Virus record (IMG/VR): IMGVR_UViG_3300042516_002090
Coordinates: 1-64,000 of that record
Source of the DNA: a virus
Direction: 5' to 3' (one strand)
DNA: 64,000 nt
A program made the position numbers and the translations under genes. Within the stretch, counting starts at the first letter, position 1. Every line of letters starts with the position of its first letter. Shown piece after piece: positions 7,300 through 14,318 of the stretch. Below the pieces are notes generated by a model. That model ran no database searches and was not told the DNA's origin. It was given only the letters and a program-made list of their open reading frames with translations.

Positions 7300-7497
7300 A
7301 TGACAAAGCTATTTAAAACTAAAGATGGGTATGAGGTTGTCAAACATTCGCGTGACGTTTATGCAATCGTAGGCAAGCGCGTGAAGTACATAGGCAAGGT
7401 CTCAGCCAACTACCAGTCAAGCGGACGACTGCTCAAGAGTATACCAAACGAAATCAAAACAATCTTTTTTAACATTCAACGAAATGAAGAGAACTAA
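7300..7497 (+). CDS. small basic protein
   Basis: 65 residues, basic (KHSRDVYAIVGKRVKYIGKV), not recognised. First gene after the promoter at 7263-7291. It overlaps the next gene by 14 bases. Confidence 0.55.
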   Translation: MTKLFKTKDGYEVVKHSRDVYAIVGKRVKYIGKVSANYQSSGRLLKSIPNEIKTIFFNIQRNEEN

Positions 7498-7789
7498 ATT
7501 TTCAATTGACGTAATCAGCGACGTTTACGATGGTTACACGAACGGACAACGGTGGAACGGATGGGAAATGCCATACCTGAGCAAGGCGGAGGTAATGCGC
7601 TTCCTTGCAACCGAGGCATTCGACGAGGACAGCGCGACCACATTCCGGTGGGAAGGTGAAACACTTATCGAAACCGACCGAGACGAGCAATGTAGCGACG
7701 TCGTGCCGACAACCACCATCGACGGCCAAACCTACTACCGAATCGGAAACGGCTGGGTGTGGGAAGAAGTAAAAACAACTTACAATTAA
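7484..7789 (+). CDS. conserved-type hypothetical phage protein
   Basis: 101 residues. Contains YDGYTNGQRWNGWEMPYLSK followed by a helix, then beta strands ending in YYRIGNGWVWEE. I have seen similar TNGQxWNGW proteins in phages and plasmids; they have no known function. It overlaps the upstream gene by 14 bases. Confidence 0.55.
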   Translation: MKRTKFSIDVISDVYDGYTNGQRWNGWEMPYLSKAEVMRFLATEAFDEDSATTFRWEGETLIETDRDEQCSDVVPTTTIDGQTYYRIGNGWVWEEVKTTYN

Positions 7790-7799
7790 ATAAATCAAC

Positions 7800-8795
7800 A
7801 TGAATTGGAACCTCCAACAACTATGGAATGAATGCGTTTATTCCCAACAACGTGCGCTAGAGCCACGAGACTACTGCTATGCATCTGAAATCGGACAGCC
7901 CCTCGTTGACCGATACCTCAAGATGAAGGCCGTTACACCAACCAATCCACCAAACATGAGAAGCCTCCGCAAGTTTGAAGCGGGTAACCTTGTCGAGTGG
8001 GTAGTTCGATACGTCCTTGAACGTGCCGGGCTGATCAACAATACACAAGAGCGTGTGATGGTTGAGTATCCGAATATGCTCAAGGTATCGGGTCGATTAG
8101 ACTTCCTTGCGGGTGGCAAGATTGACATCGAACGTGCCAAGCAAGACATCACATCGTCTCATCTGCCTGAGTCTATCCAAGCATCCTCCCTATACATCGC
8201 AGAGAAACTATATGAGAAGTTTGGTGACAAGGAGCTAGAGAAGAAAGTGCTAGAGATTAAATCGTGTTCATCCTTCGTAATGGACATGATGGAAAAGACC
8301 GAGAAACCGATTAAGCACCACAGACTTCAGCTGTTCCACTACATGAAGGGACTCGGACTCAATGGGGAGTTAGTATACATCTGCAAGGACGACCTCCGAA
8401 TGATGTGCTTCCAGTACGAGCCATCAGCTGAACTAGAGGCCGAGTACATCGCAGACCTTGAGAGAATAACAATCTTCTTCAACAACTCCGTTAGACCACC
8501 ACTAGAACCGCTCATTGTGGTCGAAGATGGCAAGTTCAAGAAGAACTTCGGCATCGAGTATTCAAACTATCTGAAGTTCCTATACGACTTCGAAGAGCCA
8601 CGCGACTACGCTGACTCAGTTAAGTCTCAGGTCGCACGCTGGACTCGTGTGGTTGCCCGATACGCTAAAGGCGAGAAGATAACCGCAAAGAATGAGGAGG
8701 TACGAGCAGAGATTGAGTTAGCCGGATACAACTTCGATAAAATAGTAGAACAAGCCAAGAAGTTTGGCGTAACTGAAGAAGAAGAAGAAATTTAA
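7800..8795 (+). CDS. PD-(D/E)XK nuclease, RecB/Cas4-like
   Basis: 331 residues. The middle holds the ordered motifs of this nuclease fold: GRLDF with Asp101, then LEIKS with Glu152 and Lys154, then LQLFHYM with Gln177, the motif that helps position DNA in RecB-type nucleases. The N-terminal part (SEIGQPLVDRYLKMK, then RKFEAGNLVEW) matches the start of phage-encoded RecB-like exonucleases. A role in DNA end processing for recombination is likely, since NinB and NinG genes follow. The C-terminal 100 residues are helical. No iron-sulfur cysteine set as in Cas4 is evident. Confident of the fold, less of the exact role. Confidence 0.75.
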   Translation: MNWNLQQLWNECVYSQQRALEPRDYCYASEIGQPLVDRYLKMKAVTPTNPPNMRSLRKFEAGNLVEWVVRYVLERAGLINNTQERVMVEYPNMLKVSGRLDFLAGGKIDIERAKQDITSSHLPESIQASSLYIAEKLYEKFGDKELEKKVLEIKSCSSFVMDMMEKTEKPIKHHRLQLFHYMKGLGLNGELVYICKDDLRMMCFQYEPSAELEAEYIADLERITIFFNNSVRPPLEPLIVVEDGKFKKNFGIEYSNYLKFLYDFEEPRDYADSVKSQVARWTRVVARYAKGEKITAKNEEVRAEIELAGYNFDKIVEQAKKFGVTEEEEEI

Positions 8796-8807
8796 TAATT
8801 AAACCAA

Positions 8808-9026
8808 ATGAAAATACAAATCGAAACCAAGTTCTCCATAGGAGACACAATCTTTTTCATCGAGGATGACAAGATTAAATTCGGGGTAATGTACAAGATG
8901 GAAATTACTATCGAAGAACACGAACACAGAACGTATCTATTTGCGCGAGACCAAGACAGAAATGCTTCGGTAGTGCCGGAAAGAAGAGCGTTCATATCAA
9001 GAGAACAACTAATCCAATCCCTATGA
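8808..9026 (+). CDS. small KOW/SH3-like protein
   Basis: 72 residues. The N-terminal part KFSIGDTIFFIEDDKIKFG, followed by VMYKMEIT, looks like a small barrel of the type x-F-x-x-G-D-x-V. Not recognised beyond that. It overlaps the next gene by four bases (ATGA), within the recombination gene cluster. Confidence 0.5.
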   Translation: MKIQIETKFSIGDTIFFIEDDKIKFGVMYKMEITIEEHEHRTYLFARDQDRNASVVPERRAFISREQLIQSL

Positions 9027-9256
9027 AAATTCAAATCGAAAAGGGTGTGCCTGCACCCAAGCAAACCACAAGATCAGGCAAGTACCCATTCAGGGACATG
9101 GTAGTAGGCGACTCCTTCTTTATCAAGGACGAAGACCCTGAGCCTATACGCAAGAAGATATCAGCGGCCGCTTGTATGTTCTGCAAGAAGAACGATGACT
9201 ACAAATTCAAGACCCAGGTCTTCGATACCGGGGTCAGAGTGTGGAGGATACAATGA
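9023..9256 (+). CDS. DUF7303-like small phage protein
   Basis: 77 residues. The start MKIQIEKGVPAPKQTTRSGK, then YPFRDMVVGDSFFI, and the end TGVRVWRIQ match a widespread small phage family that carries a GKYPF..M.VGDSFF block and ends in GxRVWR. It usually sits near replication or recombination genes, as here (four-base overlaps on both sides, next to NinB). Role unknown. Confidence 0.6.
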   Translation: MKIQIEKGVPAPKQTTRSGKYPFRDMVVGDSFFIKDEDPEPIRKKISAAACMFCKKNDDYKFKTQVFDTGVRVWRIQ

Positions 9257-9687
9257 AGCACAGCGCAGTAATTACACCACAGGGGGCATTGCGAATCTAC
9301 AATCGCCCCCTCTTCGAAGAGGAAGTCAGAGCCATGTCCCGTGAAAAGGACTTGGCTGTGACCATCGAAGTCAAACTGAAGAAGCGTTTCCGCTCGGACG
9401 TGCAGAACGCATACTACTGGGGCGTGGTCGTGGCCATGATATCGCAGAGACTACGCGAGCTTGGACACGATGTTGACCGAGACCTCACGCATGAGTTCCT
9501 CAAGGGAAGGTTTCTCTACACGGAGTTTACCGACCCAACATCCGGCGAGGTAATGAAGATTCCACGCAAAACGTCGGAGCTTGCAACGGAAGAATTTATG
9601 GAATACGTTGAACACGTCAAGCAGTTTGCGGCTGAGACGTTGGACATTTATATTCCTGACCCGAACGAGCAACTTGAGATAGGTTAA
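9253..9687 (+). CDS. ninB: NinB-like recombination protein
   Basis: 144 residues from ATG 9253, overlapping the previous stop as ATGA. Contains RSDVQNAYYWGVVVAMISQR (residues about 47-66) and a helical region, the pattern of lambda NinB/Orf. That protein is a recombination mediator that binds single-stranded DNA and helps load recombinase. The position between a RecB-like nuclease and, further down, NinG supports a recombination role. Confidence 0.65.
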   Translation: MKHSAVITPQGALRIYNRPLFEEEVRAMSREKDLAVTIEVKLKKRFRSDVQNAYYWGVVVAMISQRLRELGHDVDRDLTHEFLKGRFLYTEFTDPTSGEVMKIPRKTSELATEEFMEYVEHVKQFAAETLDIYIPDPNEQLEIG

Positions 9688-9690
9688 ACC

Positions 9691-9777
9691 TTGGACACAT
9701 TCAAAAGAAAAGACAGAGAAAAGAAACAAGTCAAGAAGAAACCTAAAGAGAAGAAAAGAAAAAGCCTCCCCCCGTGA
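9691..9777 (+). CDS. possible 28-residue very basic peptide
   Basis: A TTG-started frame three bases after the NinB stop. The peptide is mostly Lys, Arg and Glu (DTFKRKDREKKQVKKKPK) and ends at TGA 9775-9777. Its purine-rich codons and placement suggest a small nucleic-acid-binding peptide. The non-ATG start and short length leave it doubtful. Confidence 0.3.
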   Translation: MDTFKRKDREKKQVKKKPKEKKRKSLPP

Positions 9778-9886
9778 AAAACAAACTACCCCGCCCCACA
9801 AAGGGGCAGCTACCCGATCCAACATACTCACGTATGAAGTTTGCCTCTTGCACCGACAGGGCTGATTCGGATGATGGGGAACGGGT

Positions 9887-9986
9887 AAAAAAAAAGCCCT
9901 CGTCTGGCGGACCGAGGGCAATTCTGAGTAAGGTTTTAATCTTACCTCCCACATTACACTGCCGCCAAACACTGTAATGTGAGAAC
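9887..9986 (-). ncRNA. predicted small RNA, about 100 bases
   Basis: Read on the minus strand from about 9986, it has three successive hairpins. The first is a 9-base perfect stem (TGTAATGTG at 9973-9981 with CACATTACA at 9950-9958). The second is GTAAG/CTTAC (9928-9932 with 9941-9945). The third is an intrinsic terminator (GCCCTCG 9896-9902 with CGAGGGC 9913-9919) followed on the minus strand by nine T (9887-9895). A promoter lies just upstream at 9991-10022. No minus-strand gene lies near, so the cassette looks self-contained. Its target and role are unknown. Confidence 0.6.
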
Positions 9987-9990
9987 GCAA

Positions 9991-10022
9991 CAAAAGTATG
10001 ACTACAAAAATGTAGAAGTCAA
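9991..10022 (-). promoter_or_regulatory. promoter of the minus-strand small RNA
   Basis: On the minus strand: TTG (complement of 10020-10022, inside a long T-run), 21 bases, then TACTTTTG (complement of 9991-9998), which matches TAnnTTTG. Predicted start near 9986, at the foot of the first hairpin. Confidence 0.5.
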
Positions 10023-10031
10023 AAAAAATAA

Positions 10032-10062
10032 TTGCAATAAACCATCACACGAGTTATCTTTG
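10032..10062 (+). promoter_or_regulatory. promoter of the PP-loop gene
   Basis: TTG at 10032-10034, 20 bases, TATCTTTG at 10055-10062. The ATG at 10067 comes four bases later, so a leaderless or nearly leaderless mRNA is predicted. It is almost back-to-back with the minus-strand small RNA promoter. Confidence 0.65.
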
Positions 10063-10066
10063 TAAT

Positions 10067-10939
10067 ATGAAAAAAGCAATATGTTGGTGGAGCGGTGGAA
10101 TAACGTCTGCCGTGGCCTGTAAACTGGCGATAGATATGTTTGGTGTTGATAACTGCAAGGTTATCATGATTGACACCAAGAACGAGCATCCGGATACCTA
10201 CCGATTCAAGGACGACTGCGCCCTGTGGTACGGAAAGGAAATAGAAACCATCACGGCAATCGGAAACAAGTACGAGAGCATACAAGACGTGTGGACTCAG
10301 CACAAGTCCCTCAACGTGGCAAGCGGGGCAATCTGCTCTACTATGCTCAAACGCAGAGTCAGGGAGAGGTTTCAGAAGGACGAGGACTACGACTACCAAG
10401 TGTTCGGCTTTGAGTTCGATAAGAAAGAATTCAACAGAGCTAACTCCCTTACGATGAATCACCCCAAGGCCAAGCCGATATACCCATTACTCATGTTCGG
10501 GTACGACAAAGACCATTGCATCAAGATGGTGCAGAACGCCGGAATAGAAGTACCTGTAATGTACAAGATGGGCTTTAGGAACAACAACTGCTTTGGGACA
10601 GGGTGTGTACAGGGCGGGATAGGATACTGGCAGAAGATGAAGCGGGACTTCCCCGACAAGTTCGACGCGATGGCCGACATGGAGTGGAAACTAACCGAGA
10701 TGAAGGGAGAGCCAGTCACCATGCTCAAGGATCAGGGCAAGGACGCCAAGTCATCAGGCAACGTGCTTGTCTTCCTCAAGAAACACCCCGACTACCCAAA
10801 CTTGAAATCCCTCGATGACATAGAGGGAAGGGAAGTTGAACCCCTTTTTGAATGCAATGGGTTCTGCGGAACGAACGACCTCAACGAAAGAACATCAACC
10901 GAAAACGAAATCAATTACGGATTATTCTCAAACTTATAA
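10067..10939 (+). CDS. PP-loop ATPase, PAPS-reductase-like
   Basis: 290 residues. The start MKKAICWWSGGITSAVACKL carries the PP-loop (SGG-x-TS, residues 9-14) of the adenine nucleotide alpha-hydrolase superfamily. That superfamily includes PAPS reductase, DndC and tRNA thiolation enzymes. A cysteine-rich part (NNCFGTGCVQGGIGYW, about residues 175-190) and a C-terminal FECNGFCG are typical of phage-encoded members annotated as PAPS reductase-like. The substrate is not known. Possible roles are DNA or tRNA sulfur modification or nucleotide metabolism. No partner modification genes are seen nearby. It has its own promoter and begins a transcription unit. Confidence 0.7.
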   Translation: MKKAICWWSGGITSAVACKLAIDMFGVDNCKVIMIDTKNEHPDTYRFKDDCALWYGKEIETITAIGNKYESIQDVWTQHKSLNVASGAICSTMLKRRVRERFQKDEDYDYQVFGFEFDKKEFNRANSLTMNHPKAKPIYPLLMFGYDKDHCIKMVQNAGIEVPVMYKMGFRNNNCFGTGCVQGGIGYWQKMKRDFPDKFDAMADMEWKLTEMKGEPVTMLKDQGKDAKSSGNVLVFLKKHPDYPNLKSLDDIEGREVEPLFECNGFCGTNDLNERTSTENEINYGLFSNL

Positions 10940-10941
10940 AA

Positions 10942-11205
10942 ATGAAAAAAACATCTTTAACAATTTTAATCGCGCTATCCCTACTTGCCTGCAAGAAAGA
11001 GGAGCCGGAACCCGCACAACCAACACAACAATGCAACTGCGGTACTATCGCTAACGACGGCATCGACTCGGCCACCAACTGCTATTGGTTGGAGATACGA
11101 AACGAATGCTCCGGCAACAAGAAGAAGTTCTGCTTCGACCAAGACATTTGGATGAACAACTATGTCGGCGACAGATTCTGTGTAACTAACGTATCATCTT
11201 GGTGA
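10942..11205 (+). CDS. cysteine-rich lipoprotein
   Basis: 87 residues from ATG 10942. The N-terminus MKKTSLTILIALSLLACKKE has a signal sequence with lipobox SLLAC, so the mature protein starts at Cys17. The mature part is Cys-rich (QQCNCG, NCYW, NECSG, FCFD, RFCV), which suggests disulfides in the periplasm or outer membrane. Possible superinfection-exclusion or envelope protein; no family recognised. Confidence 0.65.
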   Translation: MKKTSLTILIALSLLACKKEEPEPAQPTQQCNCGTIANDGIDSATNCYWLEIRNECSGNKKKFCFDQDIWMNNYVGDRFCVTNVSSW

Positions 11206-11207
11206 AC

Positions 11208-11441
11208 ATGAAACTACCAATGTTTGACAAAGACAAGGCGAACCACGCCATCTACGGCGTAGTAATCTATGGACTATGTTCCATCCTGATCACGCCTGTG
11301 TTCTCCTTAATCGCGGTGTTTACCACAGCGGTAGCAAAGGAGCTGTATGACAACTACAACGGCAAGAGATTCAGCTATGGCGACATCATGGCGACCCAGG
11401 CCGGGGGTATAATCGGGTTCTTGATATCAATTATTAACTAA
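11208..11441 (+). CDS. two-helix membrane protein, YfiM/DUF2279-like motif
   Basis: 77 residues from ATG 11208. The motif DKDKANHAIYGVVIYG at the start, followed by AKELYDNYNGKRFSYGDIMA and GGIIGFLISI, resembles small proteins with K-x-x-H-x-x-x-G...KE-x-Y/D...D-x-x-AT-x-x-G. Two membrane helices are likely (about 18-42 and 58-77). Such proteins occur near phage lysis genes, but this one is far from the endolysin. Confidence 0.5.
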   Translation: MKLPMFDKDKANHAIYGVVIYGLCSILITPVFSLIAVFTTAVAKELYDNYNGKRFSYGDIMATQAGGIIGFLISIIN

Positions 11442-11454
11442 ACTGATTTGATAA

Positions 11455-11880
11455 ATGACAATAGCACAGCAGTTAAAAATTACGACATTTCCTTTTGAGA
11501 TAAAGGATGAGAATGGCAATACAATCTATCGCGAATTCAGCAACAAGTATTGGGTAAAATCTGAATATGACCAAGATGGGAATGAAATCTATGCCGAAGA
11601 TAGTTATGGAGATATCACAGACAACCGCCCCAAGCCTGAACCTGTGCTGACTGCGGTAGAATGGTTGGAAAAGCAATTGGATACAACACAATTGTATTGG
11701 CAAAAATATTATATAGACCAAGCCAAAGCAATGGAGAAGGAGCAGACTGAGGAGAATATGGCAAAGGCAATAACTTTCGGATGGGAATTGAGTCACCACC
11801 ATAGACTTAAAGAACCGGAAGTGCTATTGAAAATGCAAAAAGATTTTATCACATCTGTTGTTGAAGGAGGTGACAAATGA
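11455..11880 (+). CDS. hypothetical early protein
   Basis: 141 residues. The first part (NGNTIYREFSNKYWVKSEYD, then QDGNEIYAEDSYG) is a repeated -x-G-N-x-x-Y- pattern. Next comes VEWLEKQL and KYYIDQAKAMEKEQ, a helical pattern common in small phage proteins. Overlaps the next gene by four bases. Function unknown. Its codon use is more AT-rich than that of its neighbours. Confidence 0.55.
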   Translation: MTIAQQLKITTFPFEIKDENGNTIYREFSNKYWVKSEYDQDGNEIYAEDSYGDITDNRPKPEPVLTAVEWLEKQLDTTQLYWQKYYIDQAKAMEKEQTEENMAKAITFGWELSHHHRLKEPEVLLKMQKDFITSVVEGGDK

Positions 11881-12098
11881 AAAAGAAAGTAGACTTTTAC
11901 AAGGTTCCCAAGAACGAATGGCAGATGCCCATCGAGAAGGGATACAAGATGGCCTGTTGCGACTGCGGACTCGTTCACAGCATGGACTTCAAGGTAATTG
12001 ATCCGGAGACCAACAAGGTCATTAAGAATGTGCGGACGATCCTCAGAGCAAGAAGGCACGAGACGTTGACCAAACAGCTCAGAAAAAACAAATACTGA
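11877..12098 (+). CDS. small basic zinc-knuckle-like protein
   Basis: 73 residues, basic. MACCDCGLVHSM gives three close cysteines and a histidine, enough for a zinc knuckle. The C-terminus is rich in Arg and Lys (RTILRARRHETLTKQLRK). Likely binds nucleic acid; the family is common in phages but uncharacterised. Starts by ATGA overlap. Confidence 0.55.
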   Translation: MKKKVDFYKVPKNEWQMPIEKGYKMACCDCGLVHSMDFKVIDPETNKVIKNVRTILRARRHETLTKQLRKNKY

Positions 12099-12104
12099 AA
12101 GAAC

Positions 12105-12401
12105 ATGAATAAGATAGAATGCCGAATCATCAAGACCACGCGCCCCGATGGCAGCGAATACTACACCATCGAACAAAAGAAGAAGCGGTTCTTTGGTGGC
12201 TACAAGTGGAAAGAAGCAGGGATTTGGGAGGGATGGATGAGAACCACCTATAAAACACTAGAAGATGCCCAAGCAGATCTGTGTTGGTACGACGGGACAG
12301 AAACAAAAACAGAAGTCGTAAGTATGCCGCATAAAGTCGTTTATTACGACTACATGGCTACACCACCTAAAATCATCTACACCTATGAAAGCAATACTTG
12401 A
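12105..12401 (+). CDS. hypothetical phage protein
   Basis: 98 residues. Pattern RPDGSEYYTIEQKKKRFFGG, then YKTLEDAQADL, is seen in small phage proteins with a beta sheet packed on one helix. Overlaps the next gene by 17 bases. Function unknown. Confidence 0.5.
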   Translation: MNKIECRIIKTTRPDGSEYYTIEQKKKRFFGGYKWKEAGIWEGWMRTTYKTLEDAQADLCWYDGTETKTEVVSMPHKVVYYDYMATPPKIIYTYESNT

Positions 12402-12600
12402 ATTCAATTTGCCGGAAGATCAGTACGAGTTCGACCTTGCAGTAAAGGCTCGTGAAATGTACCACGCGCTCAATGACATCAGGAACTACCTCAGGGCCAA
12501 GGTAAAGTACGAGGAGATGCCAGCCGACAAGTGGGATCTGTGCGATGAAATATACCAAGAGTTTTACAGGCTGCTAGAACAGAACAACATCAAACTGTGA
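12385..12600 (+). CDS. small helical phage protein
   Basis: 71 residues, almost all helical (EFDLAVKAREMYHALNDIRN). I recognise this as a common type of small phage protein with the pattern LPED..EF..A..a...~~al.di...lR, of unknown function. It overlaps the previous gene, and its stop overlaps the next GTG start (GTGA). Confidence 0.55.
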   Translation: MKAILEFNLPEDQYEFDLAVKAREMYHALNDIRNYLRAKVKYEEMPADKWDLCDEIYQEFYRLLEQNNIKL

Positions 12601-13055
12601 ACCCCCTGTTGTGTACCATAGTCATCTGGTGCGGCATGCACTACGCCACGCCTACTTGGATGAAGAAGCAGGTTCCCACATGGATGTGGTCAAGGTACGA
12701 GATATTCATCGTGCCATACGGAACGCCACTAGCCGTGGTTGATCCGGATGTTGACTACCAAACAACAGCCCTTGTGGGATTCAGCGCGGGTGGTATAGAC
12801 GTGCTGAAGAACTACGACAGCAGATACGCGTTTGTAGGACTGATAGACCCATCAACAAGGCAGTCCTTCCTAAAGGGAACGTACAGAAACACGGCCATCG
12901 TATACAACCCGTCGGTATGGGGAAACATAAACAAGTCCCTCGTCCCCATGGCCGAAAGAATAAAGGCAACTGGAGGCAACGCCGAGAGGGTACAACTAAG
13001 TCATTCTGATATACCAAAATACTTTTTCAACAAACACTTTAAAAACTATGATTAA
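12597..13055 (+). CDS. mini alpha/beta-hydrolase-like protein
   Basis: 152 residues, GTG start overlapping the previous stop. The nucleophile elbow VGFSAGG (Ser63 in G-x-S-x-G) follows a predicted strand. GLIDPS (Asp84) and a late LSHSDIP (His136) supply the other triad members in the right order. A domain this short would be a stripped-down serine esterase or lipase fold. Substrate unknown; it could act on host envelope or exopolysaccharide esters. The N-terminus is hydrophobic (LLCTIVIWCGMHYA) and might be a signal or membrane anchor. Overlaps the next gene by eight bases. Confidence 0.5.
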   Translation: MNPLLCTIVIWCGMHYATPTWMKKQVPTWMWSRYEIFIVPYGTPLAVVDPDVDYQTTALVGFSAGGIDVLKNYDSRYAFVGLIDPSTRQSFLKGTYRNTAIVYNPSVWGNINKSLVPMAERIKATGGNAERVQLSHSDIPKYFFNKHFKNYD

Positions 13056-13323
13056 AATCTCAGACAAGCCATCTAAGAAGGTGGAACACTTTACCGGAAC
13101 AATAACCATGTCGTTCCCCGGCGTGGAAAATAAACTTTGGAACTTCACGGTCTTGCGTACAACGAACGGATCAACTACCTTTGCTGTACAAGCAGACTAT
13201 GAGCAATTCAAACAACACATCGACGACGAGAAATATGGCGAGTTCTACACGACGATACTCGAAGAAACCGTCAAGGCAAACTTGGCTAAAGAACAGGCAG
13301 AGTGGAAACCTGCCGAAAAATAA
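13048..13323 (+). CDS. hypothetical early protein
   Basis: 91 residues. N-terminal half beta-rich (FTGTITMSFPGVENKLWNFT), C-terminal half helical and charged. Not recognised. Lies between the hydrolase-like gene and NinG. Confidence 0.5.
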   Translation: MIKISDKPSKKVEHFTGTITMSFPGVENKLWNFTVLRTTNGSTTFAVQADYEQFKQHIDDEKYGEFYTTILEETVKANLAKEQAEWKPAEK

Positions 13324-13331
13324 GATAGCGT

Positions 13332-13871
13332 ATGAAGGCGAGGAATAAGAAGTGCAGGATCTGTAGGCAGGAGTTTATCCCTAAGTACAGCACGATGCAG
13401 GCAACGTGTGAGAACATCGAGTGCATGATAGCTTACTCCTCCAAGCAGAAAGAAAAGAAAACCAAGGCTGAGTTCAAGGCCATCAAGGAGCGGAACAAAT
13501 CCGTTTCACAATGGAGGAAAGAACTACAACAGGTCTTCAATCAGTTTATCCGACTGAGGGATGCCAAGCGTGGGTGTATAAGCTGTGGCAAGCCCTTGGT
13601 CGGTAAAACAGACGCAGGTCACTACTATTCCGTGGGGTCTTACCCAAACCTTAGGTTCCATGAGGACAACGTGCATGGCCAGTGTGTAAACTGCAACCAA
13701 CACAAACACGGGAACCTATTAGAATACGCTATCGGGATTGAGAGGCGGATAGGCAAGGCCAGACTCGAAGAGTTGAAGTCCATGCGTAACGACCGACTCA
13801 GCCTCCCGCTTGACAAGATGAAGGAGTTGATATACCACTACAAGGACAAAGTAAAAGAACTAAAAAAATGA
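13332..13871 (+). CDS. ninG: NinG-like recombination protein
   Basis: 179 residues. An N-terminal zinc site (CRICRQ, Cys8 and Cys11, then Cys26 and Cys31) is followed by a helical region and a second Cys/His set (CISCGK at 82-85, AGHYYS, CVNCNQHKHGN at 118-128). This order, with the AGHYYSxGxxPxLRF block, is that of the lambda NinG/Rap family, Holliday-junction nucleases in homologous recombination. It completes a recombination set with the RecB-like nuclease and NinB. Confidence 0.75.
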   Translation: MKARNKKCRICRQEFIPKYSTMQATCENIECMIAYSSKQKEKKTKAEFKAIKERNKSVSQWRKELQQVFNQFIRLRDAKRGCISCGKPLVGKTDAGHYYSVGSYPNLRFHEDNVHGQCVNCNQHKHGNLLEYAIGIERRIGKARLEELKSMRNDRLSLPLDKMKELIYHYKDKVKELKK

Positions 13872-13918
13872 TTGATCCACCCACCTGGGAAGACCTAGGA
13901 TATGCTAACTTTGAATAA
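13868..13918 (+). CDS. possible 16-residue peptide
   Basis: ATG overlapping the NinG stop (ATGA), then 16 codons (MIDPPTWEDLGYANFE) and TAA two bases before the next gene. It may only couple translation of the lysis pair. A -7-like box (TAACTTTG at 13906-13913) lies within it. Confidence 0.25.
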   Translation: MIDPPTWEDLGYANFE

Positions 13919-13919
13919 C

Positions 13920-14318
13920 ATGGACAAGACCAAGAACATATATACTTTAATTATCCTTGCGCTGTCGGTTGTAATTCTGTGCGGGGTGTTCTTTCTAGTC
14001 TTCCACATGGGAGGTTTGAAGGAAAGCTCCGAGAACGAGGCTGTAGCCATAGACAGGCTGCATGAGATAACCGAAAAGTACGAGGCTAAGATGGACCAGA
14101 ACATCATCATCGTACAGGAAACAAAGGCCGCCATCGACTCCCTGCTTGTTCAAGACGAGAAACAGTTCGTCATAGAACAGGAGCAGATAGCCAAGTCTAA
14201 GATATTGATTTCACGAATACCCAAAATGCCAAATGACACGCTACAAAAACTTTACACGCTCTCTTGGAATTATCTTCTTAATGAGTATCGCTCAGGCCGT
14301 CTACAGCCAGCCGAGTGA
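13920..14318 (+). CDS. inner-membrane coiled-coil protein, spanin-like
   Basis: 132 residues from ATG 13920. One N-terminal membrane helix (about residues 6-29) is followed by a long charged coiled coil (ESSENEAVAIDRLHEITEKY and onward). This is the form of an inner-membrane spanin (Rz-like). The next gene starts inside it, 86 bases before its stop, and also encodes an exported coiled-coil protein. That nested arrangement is a hallmark of spanin pairs, so I infer a lysis role. The endolysin and holin are convergent on the other strand, which is unusual for lysis genes. Confidence 0.5.
   Translation: MDKTKNIYTLIILALSVVILCGVFFLVFHMGGLKESSENEAVAIDRLHEITEKYEAKMDQNIIIVQETKAAIDSLLVQDEKQFVIEQEQIAKSKILISRIPKMPNDTLQKLYTLSWNYLLNEYRSGRLQPAE

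Larger units (their letters stand above)
9688..10066. other. intergenic region with RNA hairpins
   Basis: 379 bases between NinB and the PP-loop gene. It holds the possible basic peptide, a hairpin GCCCC/GGGGC at 9793-9807, a minus-strand small RNA cassette (9887-10022), and the plus-strand promoter at 10032-10062. An open frame at 9774-9977 exists but overlaps the hairpins and is not believed. Confidence 0.6.

Noticed and set aside
9774-9977. Plus-strand open frame of 67 codons after NinB
   Set aside because: It runs through two hairpins and a nine-A tract and encodes low-complexity sequence; better explained by the minus-strand small RNA.
9451-9993. Minus-strand open frame of 180 codons
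   Set aside because: It lies opposite NinB and the small RNA cassette, has low-complexity Phe-rich sequence and no plausible start; a shadow of NinB codons.
13906-13913. TAACTTTG as promoter of the spanin-like pair
   Set aside because: Matches the -7 pattern six bases before ATG 13920, but no TTG lies 19-21 bases upstream; kept only as a remark.
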